From contig NZ_JABWDU010000001.1 in the NCBI RefSeq assembly GCF_013371465.1, forward strand, positions 1,107,794 to 1,171,793: a stretch of 64,000 nt of DNA. Direction: 5' to 3'. The translations under genes and the position numbers were made by a program. The notes below the pieces were generated by a model. That model worked only from the letters and a program-made list of their open reading frames with translations, was not told where the DNA came from and ran no database searches. This DNA is from Ensifer oleiphilus. GTDB taxonomy: Bacteria; Pseudomonadota; Alphaproteobacteria; Rhizobiales; Rhizobiaceae. Below are positions 45,976 through 54,282 of the stretch, piece after piece; the stretch's first letter is position 1, and every line of letters starts with the position of its first letter.

Positions 45976-46914
45976 ATGGCCGAGCCGAACGCGAAAGTAC
46001 CCGCAGAAAACACCGATTCCGCCCAAGGCTTCGCCTTTGCGCTGACGGCATATCTGCTCTGGGGCTTCCTGCCTTTCTTCATGAAGGCGATCGCCCATAT
46101 CCCTGCGCCGGAAGTCGTGGCGCACCGTATCGTCTGGTCGGTTCCGCTCGCAGGTCTCGTGCTCGTCTGGCTCGGGCGCACGGAAGACGTCAAGGTTGCG
46201 CTTCGCTCGCCGCGGATGCTGCGCATGGCGGCTCTGACGGCCGTACTCATCACCATCAATTGGGGCATCTATGTCTGGGCGATCGGCGCGGGCCGGGCGA
46301 TCGAGACTGCGCTCGGTTATTACATCAATCCGCTGTTTTCGATTTTCCTCGGTGCGCTGCTTCTGAAGGAAAAGCCGAGCCCGGCGCAGATGGTGGCGAT
46401 CGCGCTGGCGGCAGCCGCCGTTGCCGTGCTTGCGTTCGATGCCGGCGGTCTGCCCTGGGTGTCGATCGGGCTCTGCCTCTCCTGGGGCTTCTACGCCTTC
46501 TTCCGCAAGACGCTGCCGATCGGGCCGAACCAGGGCTTCTTCCTAGAAGTGCTGCTGCTCAGCATTCCTGCAATCGGTTACATCATCTGGCTCGAGACCA
46601 CCGGCCAGGGGCACTTCGGCGACACAGGCATGACTGACGTGCTGTGGCTGATGTCGTGCGGCGTTGTCACCGCCATTCCGCTGATGATCTATGCCAACGG
46701 CGCCAAGCTGCTGCGGCTGTCGACCATCGGCATCATGCAGTACATCGCGCCGACGATGATCTTCCTGATCGCCGTCTTCGTCTTCCACGAGCCCTTCGGC
46801 ACGGCAAAGCTGATCGCCTTCGGCCTGATCTGGGCGGCGCTGGTGATTTACTCCGGTGCCATGCTGGCACAGAGCCGCGCCCGTCGGGCCGAACAGGTCA
46901 GCCCGGCGGAGTAA
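45976..46914 (+). CDS. rarD: RarD-type EamA permease
   Basis: A 312-residue permease with ten predicted membrane helices arranged as two EamA repeats. AYLLWGFLPFFMKAIAHIPA opens the first, and NWGIYVWAIGAGRAIETALG is the RarD signature (about 95-114). The second repeat contains GIMQYIAPTMIFLIAVFVFH. RarD homologues are linked to chloramphenicol sensitivity in E. coli and Pseudomonas; the substrate is unclear. I chose ATG 45976, preceded by AGGAAAAA, over longer in-frame starts because it places the first helix near residue 20. Confidence 0.9.
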   Translation: MAEPNAKVPAENTDSAQGFAFALTAYLLWGFLPFFMKAIAHIPAPEVVAHRIVWSVPLAGLVLVWLGRTEDVKVALRSPRMLRMAALTAVLITINWGIYVWAIGAGRAIETALGYYINPLFSIFLGALLLKEKPSPAQMVAIALAAAAVAVLAFDAGGLPWVSIGLCLSWGFYAFFRKTLPIGPNQGFFLEVLLLSIPAIGYIIWLETTGQGHFGDTGMTDVLWLMSCGVVTAIPLMIYANGAKLLRLSTIGIMQYIAPTMIFLIAVFVFHEPFGTAKLIAFGLIWAALVIYSGAMLAQSRARRAEQVSPAE

Positions 46915-46930
46915 CAAATCCGACCCAATG

Positions 46931-46963
46931 AAAAAGGCGCGCCCGGGCAGACGCGCCTTTTTT
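46931..46963. terminator. Bidirectional terminator between rarD and the LOG gene
   Basis: AAAAAGGCGCG (46931-46941) pairs with CGCGCCTTTTT (46951-46961); T-runs lie on both strands (A-run before, T-run after). It sits between two convergent genes. Confidence 0.92.
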
Positions 46964-46989
46964 GATTCTGCGACGAAATGAGTCCGCGC

Positions 46990-47610
46990 CTAGAGCCGCG
47001 AAATGATCTCGGCTTCGCCCTCGCGACCGTTTGCACCGCCAGCGGCCGCAAGGATCGCCGGCACGATATCCTCGGCCTTTTCGACGACGAGCGGCTGGAC
47101 GAGATGGGCGGTGTGCACGAAGCCTTCGTCGCGCATGTGCTGCAACAGATCCAGCATCGGCTTCCAGAAGCCGTTCATGTTGCCGAAGACCATCGGTTTG
47201 CGGTGCCGCCCGAGCTGCGCCCAGGTCATGATCTCGACGATCTCTTCCAGCGTGCCGATCCCACCCGGCAGAGCGACGAAGGCGTCGGCTCGCTCGAACA
47301 TGGTGTGCTTGCGCTCGTGCATGTCGGCGGTCACGATCAGCTCGTTGAGCTGGCCGAGCGAATGGCGGGTTGCTTCCTTGTCCATCAGGAATTCGGGGAT
47401 GATGCCCGTGACCTCGCCGCCATTGGAAAGCACGCCGCTTGCGACTGCTCCCATGATGCCGCGGGTGCCGCCGCCATAGACCAGCCTGAGGCCGTGGTCG
47501 GCGATCGAGCGGCCGAGCGCGCGGCCGGCTTCCATGTAAATTGGGTCGCGTCCCGGCTGCGAGCCGCAGTAGACGCAGATGGATCGAATCGTGCTTGTTT
47601 CAGTGTTCAT
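46990..47610 (-). CDS. LOG family protein (cytokinin riboside 5'-monophosphate phosphoribohydrolase type)
   Basis: The 206-residue protein has the lysine-decarboxylase-like fold with VYGGGTRGIMGAVASGVLSN (about 45-64) and the diagnostic ALPGGIGTLEEIVEIMTW near 113-130 (PGGxGTxxE). Such enzymes release adenine-type bases from nucleotide monophosphates; in a plant-associated rhizobium production of free cytokinin is possible but unproven. I start at the second in-frame Met (cat at 47608-47610), as the family begins near TIRSICVYCGS. Confidence 0.9.
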   Translation of the reverse strand: MNTETSTIRSICVYCGSQPGRDPIYMEAGRALGRSIADHGLRLVYGGGTRGIMGAVASGVLSNGGEVTGIIPEFLMDKEATRHSLGQLNELIVTADMHERKHTMFERADAFVALPGGIGTLEEIVEIMTWAQLGRHRKPMVFGNMNGFWKPMLDLLQHMRDEGFVHTAHLVQPLVVEKAEDIVPAILAAAGGANGREGEAEIISRL

Positions 47611-47853
47611 CCGGTCAAAAAACATTGCAGCGCAGCAAGGGTCAAGAAAAATGAGGGGAAAGCCGGGTTCGCGGCACTTGCAGAAGGGGCGGCTTCTTGT
47701 CTGCTACACTAGGAAACGCTAGCAATTTCAGGGATCGATTGAAGAAATTGGGCGGGTTGCTCGCAGTTGCGCTATAATGATTGCGCAAGCCCCGCGCCTT
47801 AGGCCGATGAGAGGGCATGCGCGGGGCACCGCTCCGCTCCTGTGGAGAGTGGC

Positions 47854-49644
47854 ATGATCAAGAATAAGGCCGGCTGGGTGGCCCTTACTGTCCTTGCGGC
47901 AGCGACAGCGTTGATGGTTTTTGTAGTTCAACCGAATTTGCGTGGCGGCAAGGAAGCGTCAGCCGATGGCACGGCAAACGCCCCGGCCCAAACCGGTGAG
48001 ACGGCATCTTCGACCGGCGGGCCTCAGCCCACGCCGGCTGCAAGCGCCGAGACTGCCGCGAAGCCCGATGACGCCAGCAAGGTGGCGGAGCCGCAACCGG
48101 TCGCAAGCGCTGTGGACGCGAAGCCGCCGGTCGAGGATGCATCCATTCCCGGTTTCGACGTTCTGCGCGTCGAACCCGACGGATCGACCGTTGTTGCCGG
48201 CCATGCCGCACCGGGCGCCAAGCTCGAGATTCTCAACGGTACCACCGTCGTCGGAACGGCTGACGTCGGCGTGACCGGCGATTTCGCCGCTGTCTTCGAT
48301 ACGCCGCTTCCGGCCGGTGACTATCAACTGACCCTGCGCGCCGTCGGTGAAGACGGCGTCGCCAGGAATTCGCAAGAGGTCGCAACGGTTTCCGTCCCGA
48401 AGGATGCCACCGGCCAACTGCTTGCTATGGTCTCCAAGCCGGGCGAGGCCAGCCGCCTGCTCACCACGCCCGACGCTCTTGGGAGTGCCACGCAGACGAC
48501 CGACACGCCCGCCTCGCAGCCGGCTGCCGCGACGTCTGCCGACGTGGCGTCGGCAACACCGCAGGCGACGAGCGATGCTACGGCCAACACGGCAAAGCCG
48601 AACGGGGCTACGGGGCTGCAGGTGACCGCCGTCGAGATCGAGGGTGCGAAGATGTTCGTCGCAGGCAGCGCAAAGCCCGGTGCCCTGGTTCGCATCTATG
48701 CTGATGACAAGCTGCTCGGTGAAATGAAGGCCGACGACAAGGGCCACTTTGTCGTCGACGGCGAGATCGAGCTTTCGGTTGGCAGCCACATCATCCGTGC
48801 CGACATGCTGAGCGAAGACGCAAGCAAGGTTGTCATGCGCGCATCCGTACCGTTCGACCGGCCGGCAGGTGCCCAAGTCGCAGCCGTTGCCGGTCCGGTT
48901 TCGGCCGCCGCAACGGCCGGCCTCGACGGCTTGCGTGCGGAAGCCGGCAAGGCGCTTGCGCTGTTGAAGGGGCTGTTCGCCGACGGCAAGGTGCCGACGG
49001 GCGAGCAACTCGCGGCAGCACGTTCTGCAAGCGAATTTTCCCTGAAGTCGCTGGCTGATTTCAGGCTCACTGACAATTCCGATCAGGCGCTGAGTGATGA
49101 GGTCGCCCGGACGGCGAAGGCTGCAGCCGACGCGCTGGCGGTGCTGAAGGATGCTCCGCAGGATGCCTCGAGCGTCGCTGCGGCGCTTGGCAAGGTCGAG
49201 GCATCGGTCGGCGCCATCCTCGCCGAGCGCGGCAGCGCCACGCCGGCGGTGACTGCCGCGGCTGAGCCGGTCGTGTCGGGCGAGGTCGCCGAGGCTTCCG
49301 GTGCGGCGAAGGTCAAGGGGGCCGGTAGCGCGATCGCCAATGACGTCGCCGCTGCACAGCCTTCTATGGCTTCCACCGAAAGCCCGACCCAGCCGGAAAC
49401 GGTGGAGCAGGCGCCGCTGAAGGAAAGCAAGAGTTCGGTCATCATCCGCCGTGGTGATACGCTCTGGCAGATCTCACGGCGCGTCTACGGTGCGGGCGTT
49501 CGCTACACCACGATTTACCTCGCCAACCAGGCCCAGATCGAAAACCCCGACCGGATCCGTCCGGGTCAGGTCTTCGGCGTTCCGGACCAGGCACTTTCCG
49601 ACGAAGAATCGCGGGAAATTCACAAGAAGCATATGAAACAATAG
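47854..49644 (+). CDS. LysM-domain envelope protein with Ig-like segments
   Basis: The 596-residue protein begins with a membrane anchor (VALTVLAAATALMVFVV, about 8-24), then a long Ala/Pro/Thr-rich linker. Two beta-sandwich-like segments follow: VEPDGSTVVAGHAAPGAKLE (about 109-128) and FVAGSAKPGALVRIYADDKL (about 268-287). A helical Ala-rich part leads to a C-terminal LysM domain, IIRRGDTLWQISRRVYGAG (about 530-548), which binds peptidoglycan. GGAGAG at 47844-47849 fixes ATG 47854. It may hold the cell wall to the inner membrane. Two terminators follow. Confidence 0.87.
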   Translation: MIKNKAGWVALTVLAAATALMVFVVQPNLRGGKEASADGTANAPAQTGETASSTGGPQPTPAASAETAAKPDDASKVAEPQPVASAVDAKPPVEDASIPGFDVLRVEPDGSTVVAGHAAPGAKLEILNGTTVVGTADVGVTGDFAAVFDTPLPAGDYQLTLRAVGEDGVARNSQEVATVSVPKDATGQLLAMVSKPGEASRLLTTPDALGSATQTTDTPASQPAAATSADVASATPQATSDATANTAKPNGATGLQVTAVEIEGAKMFVAGSAKPGALVRIYADDKLLGEMKADDKGHFVVDGEIELSVGSHIIRADMLSEDASKVVMRASVPFDRPAGAQVAAVAGPVSAAATAGLDGLRAEAGKALALLKGLFADGKVPTGEQLAAARSASEFSLKSLADFRLTDNSDQALSDEVARTAKAAADALAVLKDAPQDASSVAAALGKVEASVGAILAERGSATPAVTAAAEPVVSGEVAEASGAAKVKGAGSAIANDVAAAQPSMASTESPTQPETVEQAPLKESKSSVIIRRGDTLWQISRRVYGAGVRYTTIYLANQAQIENPDRIRPGQVFGVPDQALSDEESREIHKKHMKQ

Positions 49645-49656
49645 CAATAGACCGTT

Positions 49657-49690
49657 CGTCGGCGCCCGTTGCATTGCGGTGGCGCCGACG
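49657..49690 (+). terminator. First hairpin after the LysM gene
   Basis: CGTCGGCGCC (49657-49666) pairs perfectly with GGCGCCGACG (49681-49690); the 14-nt loop and absence of T-run make it a weak terminator or a transcript-stabilising stem. Confidence 0.45.
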
Positions 49691-49711
49691 GAGACCTATC
49701 TGTCGAACAGG

Positions 49712-49740
49712 GCGGCGTCTTCAACGAGACGCCGCTTTTC
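49712..49740 (+). terminator. Terminator of the LysM gene
   Basis: GCGGCGTCT (49712-49720) pairs with AGACGCCGC (49727-49735), loop TCAACG, then TTTTC. Confidence 0.85.
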
Positions 49741-49836
49741 ATTGGATGGCGACGAAGTGGCCCGATATCCTTTTCCAAGGTTCAGGGCTCTAAGCCATAA
49801 TTACGCAGCCATGATGGTCAGACCGTCCGTCAGCGT

Positions 49837-51756
49837 GTGCGAAGAGTGAAAGCGGATCAAGACGTGGCACCTGCGAACCAGACGAAGACGATTTCCGCCG
49901 ATACGAGCAACCCGTTTCGGACCATCGTCAACCTGTGGCCCTATATGTGGCCTTCGGATCGAGCCGATCTGAAGCTGCGGGTCGTCTGGGCGACGATCAT
50001 TCTGGTGATTGCCAAGGTCGTGCTGATCCTCGTTCCCTATTTCTTCAAATGGGCGACGGATGCGCTGAACAACAAGCCGGACGCGCTGGGCTTTCTGCCG
50101 CAGTTCCTCGGCGGCGCGGTCATGCTGGTGCTTGCCTACAACCTTGCGCGCCTGTTGCAGGCGGGGCTCAACCAGCTGCGTGACGCGCTGTTTGCCAGCG
50201 TCGGCCAGCATGCGGTTCGCCAGCTCGCTTACAAGACCTTCGTGCATATGCACCAGCTGTCGTTGCGCTTTCACCTGGAACGCCGCACCGGCGGCCTGTC
50301 CCGGGTGATCGAGCGCGGCACCAAGGGCATCGAAACGATCGTTCGCTTCACCATTCTGAACAGCGTTCCGACGCTGATCGAATTCCTGCTGACCGCGGTG
50401 ATCTTCTGGTGGGGCTACGGTTTCAGCTACCTGCTGGTCACGGCCATCACCGTCTGTCTCTACATCTGGTTCACGGTCAAGGCGAGCGACTGGCGCATCG
50501 CCATCCGTCGCTCCATGAACGACAGCGACACCGACGCCAATACCAAGGCCATCGACTCGCTACTGAACTTCGAGACCGTCAAGTATTTCGGCAACGAAGA
50601 GATGGAAGCCAAGCGCTTCGACAGATCCATGGAACGCTATGAGAAGGCGGCGACCCAGGTCTGGACCTCGCTCGGCTGGCTCAACTTCGGCCAGGCGATG
50701 ATCTTTGGTGCGGGCACCGCCGTCATGATGATCATGTCCGCGCTTGCCGTGCAGCGCGGCGAACAGACCCTAGGCGACTTCGTCTTCATCAACGCCATGC
50801 TGATCCAGCTGGCCATTCCGCTCAATTTCATCGGTTTCGTCTATCGCGAGATCCGTCAGGGCCTGACCGACATTGAACACATGTTCGATCTGCTCGACGT
50901 GGAAGCCGAAGTGGTTGACCGCCCGGATGCGCGCCAGCTTGCCATTGCCAGCGGCGCAATCGCCTTCAAGGACGTGCACTTCGCCTATGATCCAAAGCGG
51001 CCGATCCTCAAGGGCATCAGCTTCGAGGTTCCGGCCGGCAAGACCGTTGCCGTCGTCGGCCCTTCGGGCGCCGGAAAATCGACGCTTTCGCGGCTTCTCT
51101 ATCGCTTCTACGACGTGCAGCAGGGCACGATCACCATCGACGGGCAGGACGTGCGCGATGTGACACAGAAGAGCCTGCGCGCGGTCATCGGCATGGTGCC
51201 GCAGGATACGGTCCTGTTCAACGACACCATCGCCTACAATATTCGTTACGGGCGTGTGTCGGCGAGTGAGGAAGAGGTGGTGGCTGCGGCGGAGGCGGCA
51301 CAGATCGCTAACTTCATCCAATCGCTTCCCGAAGGCTTCCAGGCGATGGTCGGCGAGCGTGGACTGAAGCTTTCCGGCGGCGAAAAGCAGCGTGTTGCCA
51401 TTGCCCGTACGATCCTGAAGGCGCCGCCGATCCTTATTCTCGATGAAGCAACCTCTGCGCTGGACACCCGCACAGAACAGGAAATCCAGTCGGCGCTCGA
51501 TGTCGTATCCCGCAACCGGACGACGCTGGTCATCGCTCATCGGCTTTCGACGGTGATCAATGCCGACGAGATCATCGTGCTGAAGGATGGCGTCATTGCC
51601 GAGCGGGGCACGCACGGGGAACTGATCGATCGCAGCGGACTTTATGCTTCCATGTGGAGCCGCCAGCGTGAGGCGACCCAGGCGGAAGAGCAATTGAAGC
51701 GTGTACGCGAGAGTGATGATCTGGGCATCGTCACGCGTGGCGAGCCGGCGCTATGA
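49837..51756 (+). CDS. Atm1/HMT1-type ABC transporter (fused permease and ATPase)
   Basis: The 639-residue half-transporter resembles mitochondrial Atm1 and bacterial glutathione or Fe-S-linked exporters. Six membrane helices lie at about 35-310, with the long loop motif LNFETVKYFGNEEMEAKRFD (about 244-263) typical of the Atm1 branch. The ATPase has GPSGAGKSTL near 409, LSGGEKQRVAIAR near 514 and ILILDEATSALD near 533. No ATG is in frame near the beginning; GTG at 49837 or 49846 are candidates, and both have weak ribosome-binding sites. A short ATG frame upstream ends exactly at GTG 49846. Confidence 0.9.
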   Translation: MRRVKADQDVAPANQTKTISADTSNPFRTIVNLWPYMWPSDRADLKLRVVWATIILVIAKVVLILVPYFFKWATDALNNKPDALGFLPQFLGGAVMLVLAYNLARLLQAGLNQLRDALFASVGQHAVRQLAYKTFVHMHQLSLRFHLERRTGGLSRVIERGTKGIETIVRFTILNSVPTLIEFLLTAVIFWWGYGFSYLLVTAITVCLYIWFTVKASDWRIAIRRSMNDSDTDANTKAIDSLLNFETVKYFGNEEMEAKRFDRSMERYEKAATQVWTSLGWLNFGQAMIFGAGTAVMMIMSALAVQRGEQTLGDFVFINAMLIQLAIPLNFIGFVYREIRQGLTDIEHMFDLLDVEAEVVDRPDARQLAIASGAIAFKDVHFAYDPKRPILKGISFEVPAGKTVAVVGPSGAGKSTLSRLLYRFYDVQQGTITIDGQDVRDVTQKSLRAVIGMVPQDTVLFNDTIAYNIRYGRVSASEEEVVAAAEAAQIANFIQSLPEGFQAMVGERGLKLSGGEKQRVAIARTILKAPPILILDEATSALDTRTEQEIQSALDVVSRNRTTLVIAHRLSTVINADEIIVLKDGVIAERGTHGELIDRSGLYASMWSRQREATQAEEQLKRVRESDDLGIVTRGEPAL

Positions 51757-51869
51757 CGGCATGCGCATTGGCTGATCACGACGCGTATTGTCGCTGTCGG
51801 GCGGGCGACGTTGCCGCGGGCGGCATTTCGCGCTAGGTCACGTTCCACAGCAAATCTGGAGTAGAGTTC

Positions 51870-52568
51870 ATGAGCTTGGTCAATACGGTGCGCAACACGC
51901 TGGTCCCGGTGCACAAGGAAGGCTATCGCTTCATCGCGATCTTCTTCGTCGTGTCGCTGGTGCTGGGCTTCCTGTGGGAGCCGTTGATGTGGATCGGCTT
52001 TCTGCTCACCGCCTGGTGCGCCTACTTCTTCCGTGATCCCGAGCGCATGACGCCGATCGACGACGATCTGGTGATCAGCCCGGCTGACGGCCGCGTTTCG
52101 TCGATCGCCATGGTGACGCCGCCGGAAGAGCTGGGTCTCGGTTCCGAGCCGATGCTGCGCATTTCGGTGTTCATGAACGTTTTCAATTGCCACGTGAACC
52201 GGGCGCCGATGACCGGCACCATCCGCCGCATCGCCTACCGCGCCGGCAAGTTCGTCAACGCCGAGCTTGACAAGGCCAGCCACGAGAACGAGCGCAATGG
52301 CCTCGTCATCCAGACAAAGCACGGCGAAATCGGCGTCGTACAGATTGCCGGTCTCGTTGCCCGCCGCATCATGTGCTGGAAGTATGAAAACGCATCGCTC
52401 GACGCCGGCGAGCGCTTCGGCCTCATCCGCTTCGGCTCGCGCCTTGACGTCTTCCTGCCGGAGGGTGTCGAACCACGCGTCAGCCTTGGCCAGACCGCGA
52501 TTGCCGGTGAAACCGTGCTTGCCGAATTCGGTTCGGCCAAGGGCCCGGTCATCAGCCGTCGCGCATAA
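51870..52568 (+). CDS. psd: Phosphatidylserine decarboxylase proenzyme
   Basis: Psd decarboxylates phosphatidylserine to phosphatidylethanolamine at the membrane. The 232 residues are the short (PSD-A) form: a membrane segment at about 18-50, [10 protein letters not shown] (about 71-80), [18 protein letters not shown] (about 99-116), and the pyruvoyl-forming site [13 protein letters not shown] near 188-200, where self-cleavage occurs between Gly and Ser. It is followed after nine bases by pssA, making the complete route from CDP-diacylglycerol. Confidence 0.94.
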   Translation: MSLVNTVRNTLVPVHKEGYRFIAIFFVVSLVLGFLWEPLMWIGFLLTAWCAYFFRDPERMTPIDDDLVISPADGRVSSIAMVTPPEELGLGSEPMLRISVFMNVFNCHVNRAPMTGTIRRIAYRAGKFVNAELDKASHENERNGLVIQTKHGEIGVVQIAGLVARRIMCWKYENASLDAGERFGLIRFGSRLDVFLPEGVEPRVSLGQTAIAGETVLAEFGSAKGPVISRRA

Positions 52569-52577
52569 GGAGCCCCT

Positions 52578-53453
52578 ATGGAAGGTCCTCAACAGGAAAA
52601 CCCAGCCGAACCGCCGCAAGTGGCGGGTGACGCCAACGGTTCCAATGACACCGGTCGCGGACCGCGACTGCGCGAAATACCGCTGCGCCTGATGATCCCG
52701 AACATGATCACCGTGCTCGCGATCTGCGCGGGTCTCTCCGGCATCCGGCTCGCCTTTGAGAACCGCATCGAGCTCGCCGTTGCCATGGTGCTGCTTGCGG
52801 CCTTTCTCGACGGCATCGACGGCCGCGTCGCCCGCCTGTTGAAGGCGACGTCGAATTTCGGCGGCCAGATGGATTCGCTTGCCGATATCATCAACTTCGG
52901 CGTAGCGCCGGCGCTGGTTCTCTACGTCTTCATCCTCGATCAGGCTCGTTCGATCGGCTGGATTGCGGCGTTGGTCTACGCGATCGCCTGCGGTCTGCGG
53001 CTGGCGCGATTTAATGTGATGGCCGAGCGCCAGTCCAAGGCGGCGTGGCAATCGGAGTATTTCGTCGGCGTGCCTGCGCCGGCCGGCGCCATGCTGGTGC
53101 TGTTGCCGGTCTATCTCGGCCTGCTGGGCCTGGCGCCTGAGCGCACCATGGCGCTGATTGCGTCCGGCTACACCGTACTGATCGCCTTCCTGCTCGTCAG
53201 CCGTCTGCCGGTCTGGTCGGGCAAGTCGGAAAGCCGCGTGCGCCGCGATCTGGTGCTGCCGGTCATTCTCGTCGTCGTGTTCTATGTCGCGACACTGATG
53301 ACCTACACATGGGAGACGATGGCGGTGACCGCTCTCGGTTATCTGATCACGCTTCCGTTCGGCGCGCGCTCCTGGCAGCGCAAGTACGGCGGCGACTGGC
53401 CTGCCCATCCTGCCCATGGCGGCGACGGCCTGCCGGGCGACAAGGTCGACTGA
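52578..53453 (+). CDS. pssA: CDP-diacylglycerol-serine O-phosphatidyltransferase
   Basis: PssA joins CDP-diacylglycerol with serine to phosphatidylserine. The CDP-alcohol phosphotransferase motif DGRVAR-x8-G-x3-D-x3-D is visible from FLDGIDGRVARLL (about 76-88) to GQMDSLADIINFG (about 95-107). Several membrane helices follow, as in the membrane-bound PssA-II type. The protein has 291 residues. GGAGCC lies before the ATG. It shares an operon with psd and ends in a strong terminator. Confidence 0.94.
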   Translation: MEGPQQENPAEPPQVAGDANGSNDTGRGPRLREIPLRLMIPNMITVLAICAGLSGIRLAFENRIELAVAMVLLAAFLDGIDGRVARLLKATSNFGGQMDSLADIINFGVAPALVLYVFILDQARSIGWIAALVYAIACGLRLARFNVMAERQSKAAWQSEYFVGVPAPAGAMLVLLPVYLGLLGLAPERTMALIASGYTVLIAFLLVSRLPVWSGKSESRVRRDLVLPVILVVVFYVATLMTYTWETMAVTALGYLITLPFGARSWQRKYGGDWPAHPAHGGDGLPGDKVD

Positions 53454-53475
53454 AGCTGACTGTCAGCGCAAAAAC

Positions 53476-53505
53476 AAAGGCCACCGTGGAAACACGGTGG
53501 CCTTT
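53476..53505. terminator. Bidirectional terminator between pssA and the SDR gene
   Basis: AAAGGCCACCGTG (53476-53488) pairs with CACGGTGGCCTTT (53493-53505) around GAAA, a perfect 13-bp stem with a stable tetraloop; A-rich and T-rich flanks serve both strands. Confidence 0.92.
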
Positions 53506-53529
53506 CTGGTTTTGGCGATGTGGTGATCG

Positions 53530-54270
53530 TTACTCCGGCAGGCGGTAGTCGGCGATCTTGTTTTCGCGAACGATGTAGAGCTTGCCGGTCTCGGTCTGGT
53601 CCGGGCCGAGCAGCGGCAGGAGCTTGGCTGCGACTTCGGAGGGATGCGGCACGGTTTCCGGGTCCTCTCCAGGCATCGCCTGGGCGCGCATGGCGGTGCG
53701 GGTAGCGCCCGGATCAACGCAGAGGATGCGCAGCGGCAGACGCTGCGTCTCGCCGGCCCAGGTCCGCGCGAGCGCCTCGACGGCGGCCTTGGAGGCGGAG
53801 TAGGGGCCCCAGAACGGCTTGCACTTGTGGGCGGCGCTTGAAGAAAGGATAAGCGCACGTCCGGCATCGGACTTGATCAGCAACGGTTCGAGCGTGCGGA
53901 TCAGCCGCCAGGTCGCGTTGACGTTGATGTTCATGACCTTCTCGAACACCTTGGCCTCGACATGGCCGATCGGCGAGATGGTGCCGAGCACACCGGCATT
54001 GGCGACCATGATGTCGAGCTTGCCCCAGCGCTCGTTGATGGCGCCGCCGAGCTTGTCGATTGCGGCCATGTCGGCAAGGTCGAAGGGAACGAGGGTCGCC
54101 GAGCCGCCAACCGCCTTGATCGCGTCATCAAGCTCTTCGAGGCCGCCAACGGTGCGGGCGCAGGCGACGACATGGGCGCCAGCCTTGGCGAGTTCGAGGG
54201 CCGTGAAATAGCCGATACCGCGCGATGCGCCGGTGACGACGGCGACCCGGTCTTTCAAATTGATCGTCAT
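53530..54270 (-). CDS. Short-chain dehydrogenase/reductase
   Basis: Classical SDR of 246 residues: VVTGASRGIGYFTA (11-24) for cofactor binding, ANAGVLG (about 90-96), the catalytic Ser in ILSSSAAHK (about 140-148) and YSASKAAVEALA with Tyr and Lys near 156-160. The substrate is unknown; rhizobial orthologues are annotated only as oxidoreductases. It is 12 bp downstream of purF on the same strand and may be cotranscribed. Confidence 0.9.
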   Translation of the reverse strand: MTINLKDRVAVVTGASRGIGYFTALELAKAGAHVVACARTVGGLEELDDAIKAVGGSATLVPFDLADMAAIDKLGGAINERWGKLDIMVANAGVLGTISPIGHVEAKVFEKVMNINVNATWRLIRTLEPLLIKSDAGRALILSSSAAHKCKPFWGPYSASKAAVEALARTWAGETQRLPLRILCVDPGATRTAMRAQAMPGEDPETVPHPSEVAAKLLPLLGPDQTETGKLYIVRENKIADYRLPE

Positions 54271-54282
54271 TTTATTGTCTGA

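Noticed and set aside
51642-53417. 591-codon open frame antisense to psd and pssA
   Set aside because: Crosses two real genes and their spacer; His/Arg/Asp-rich and motif-free.
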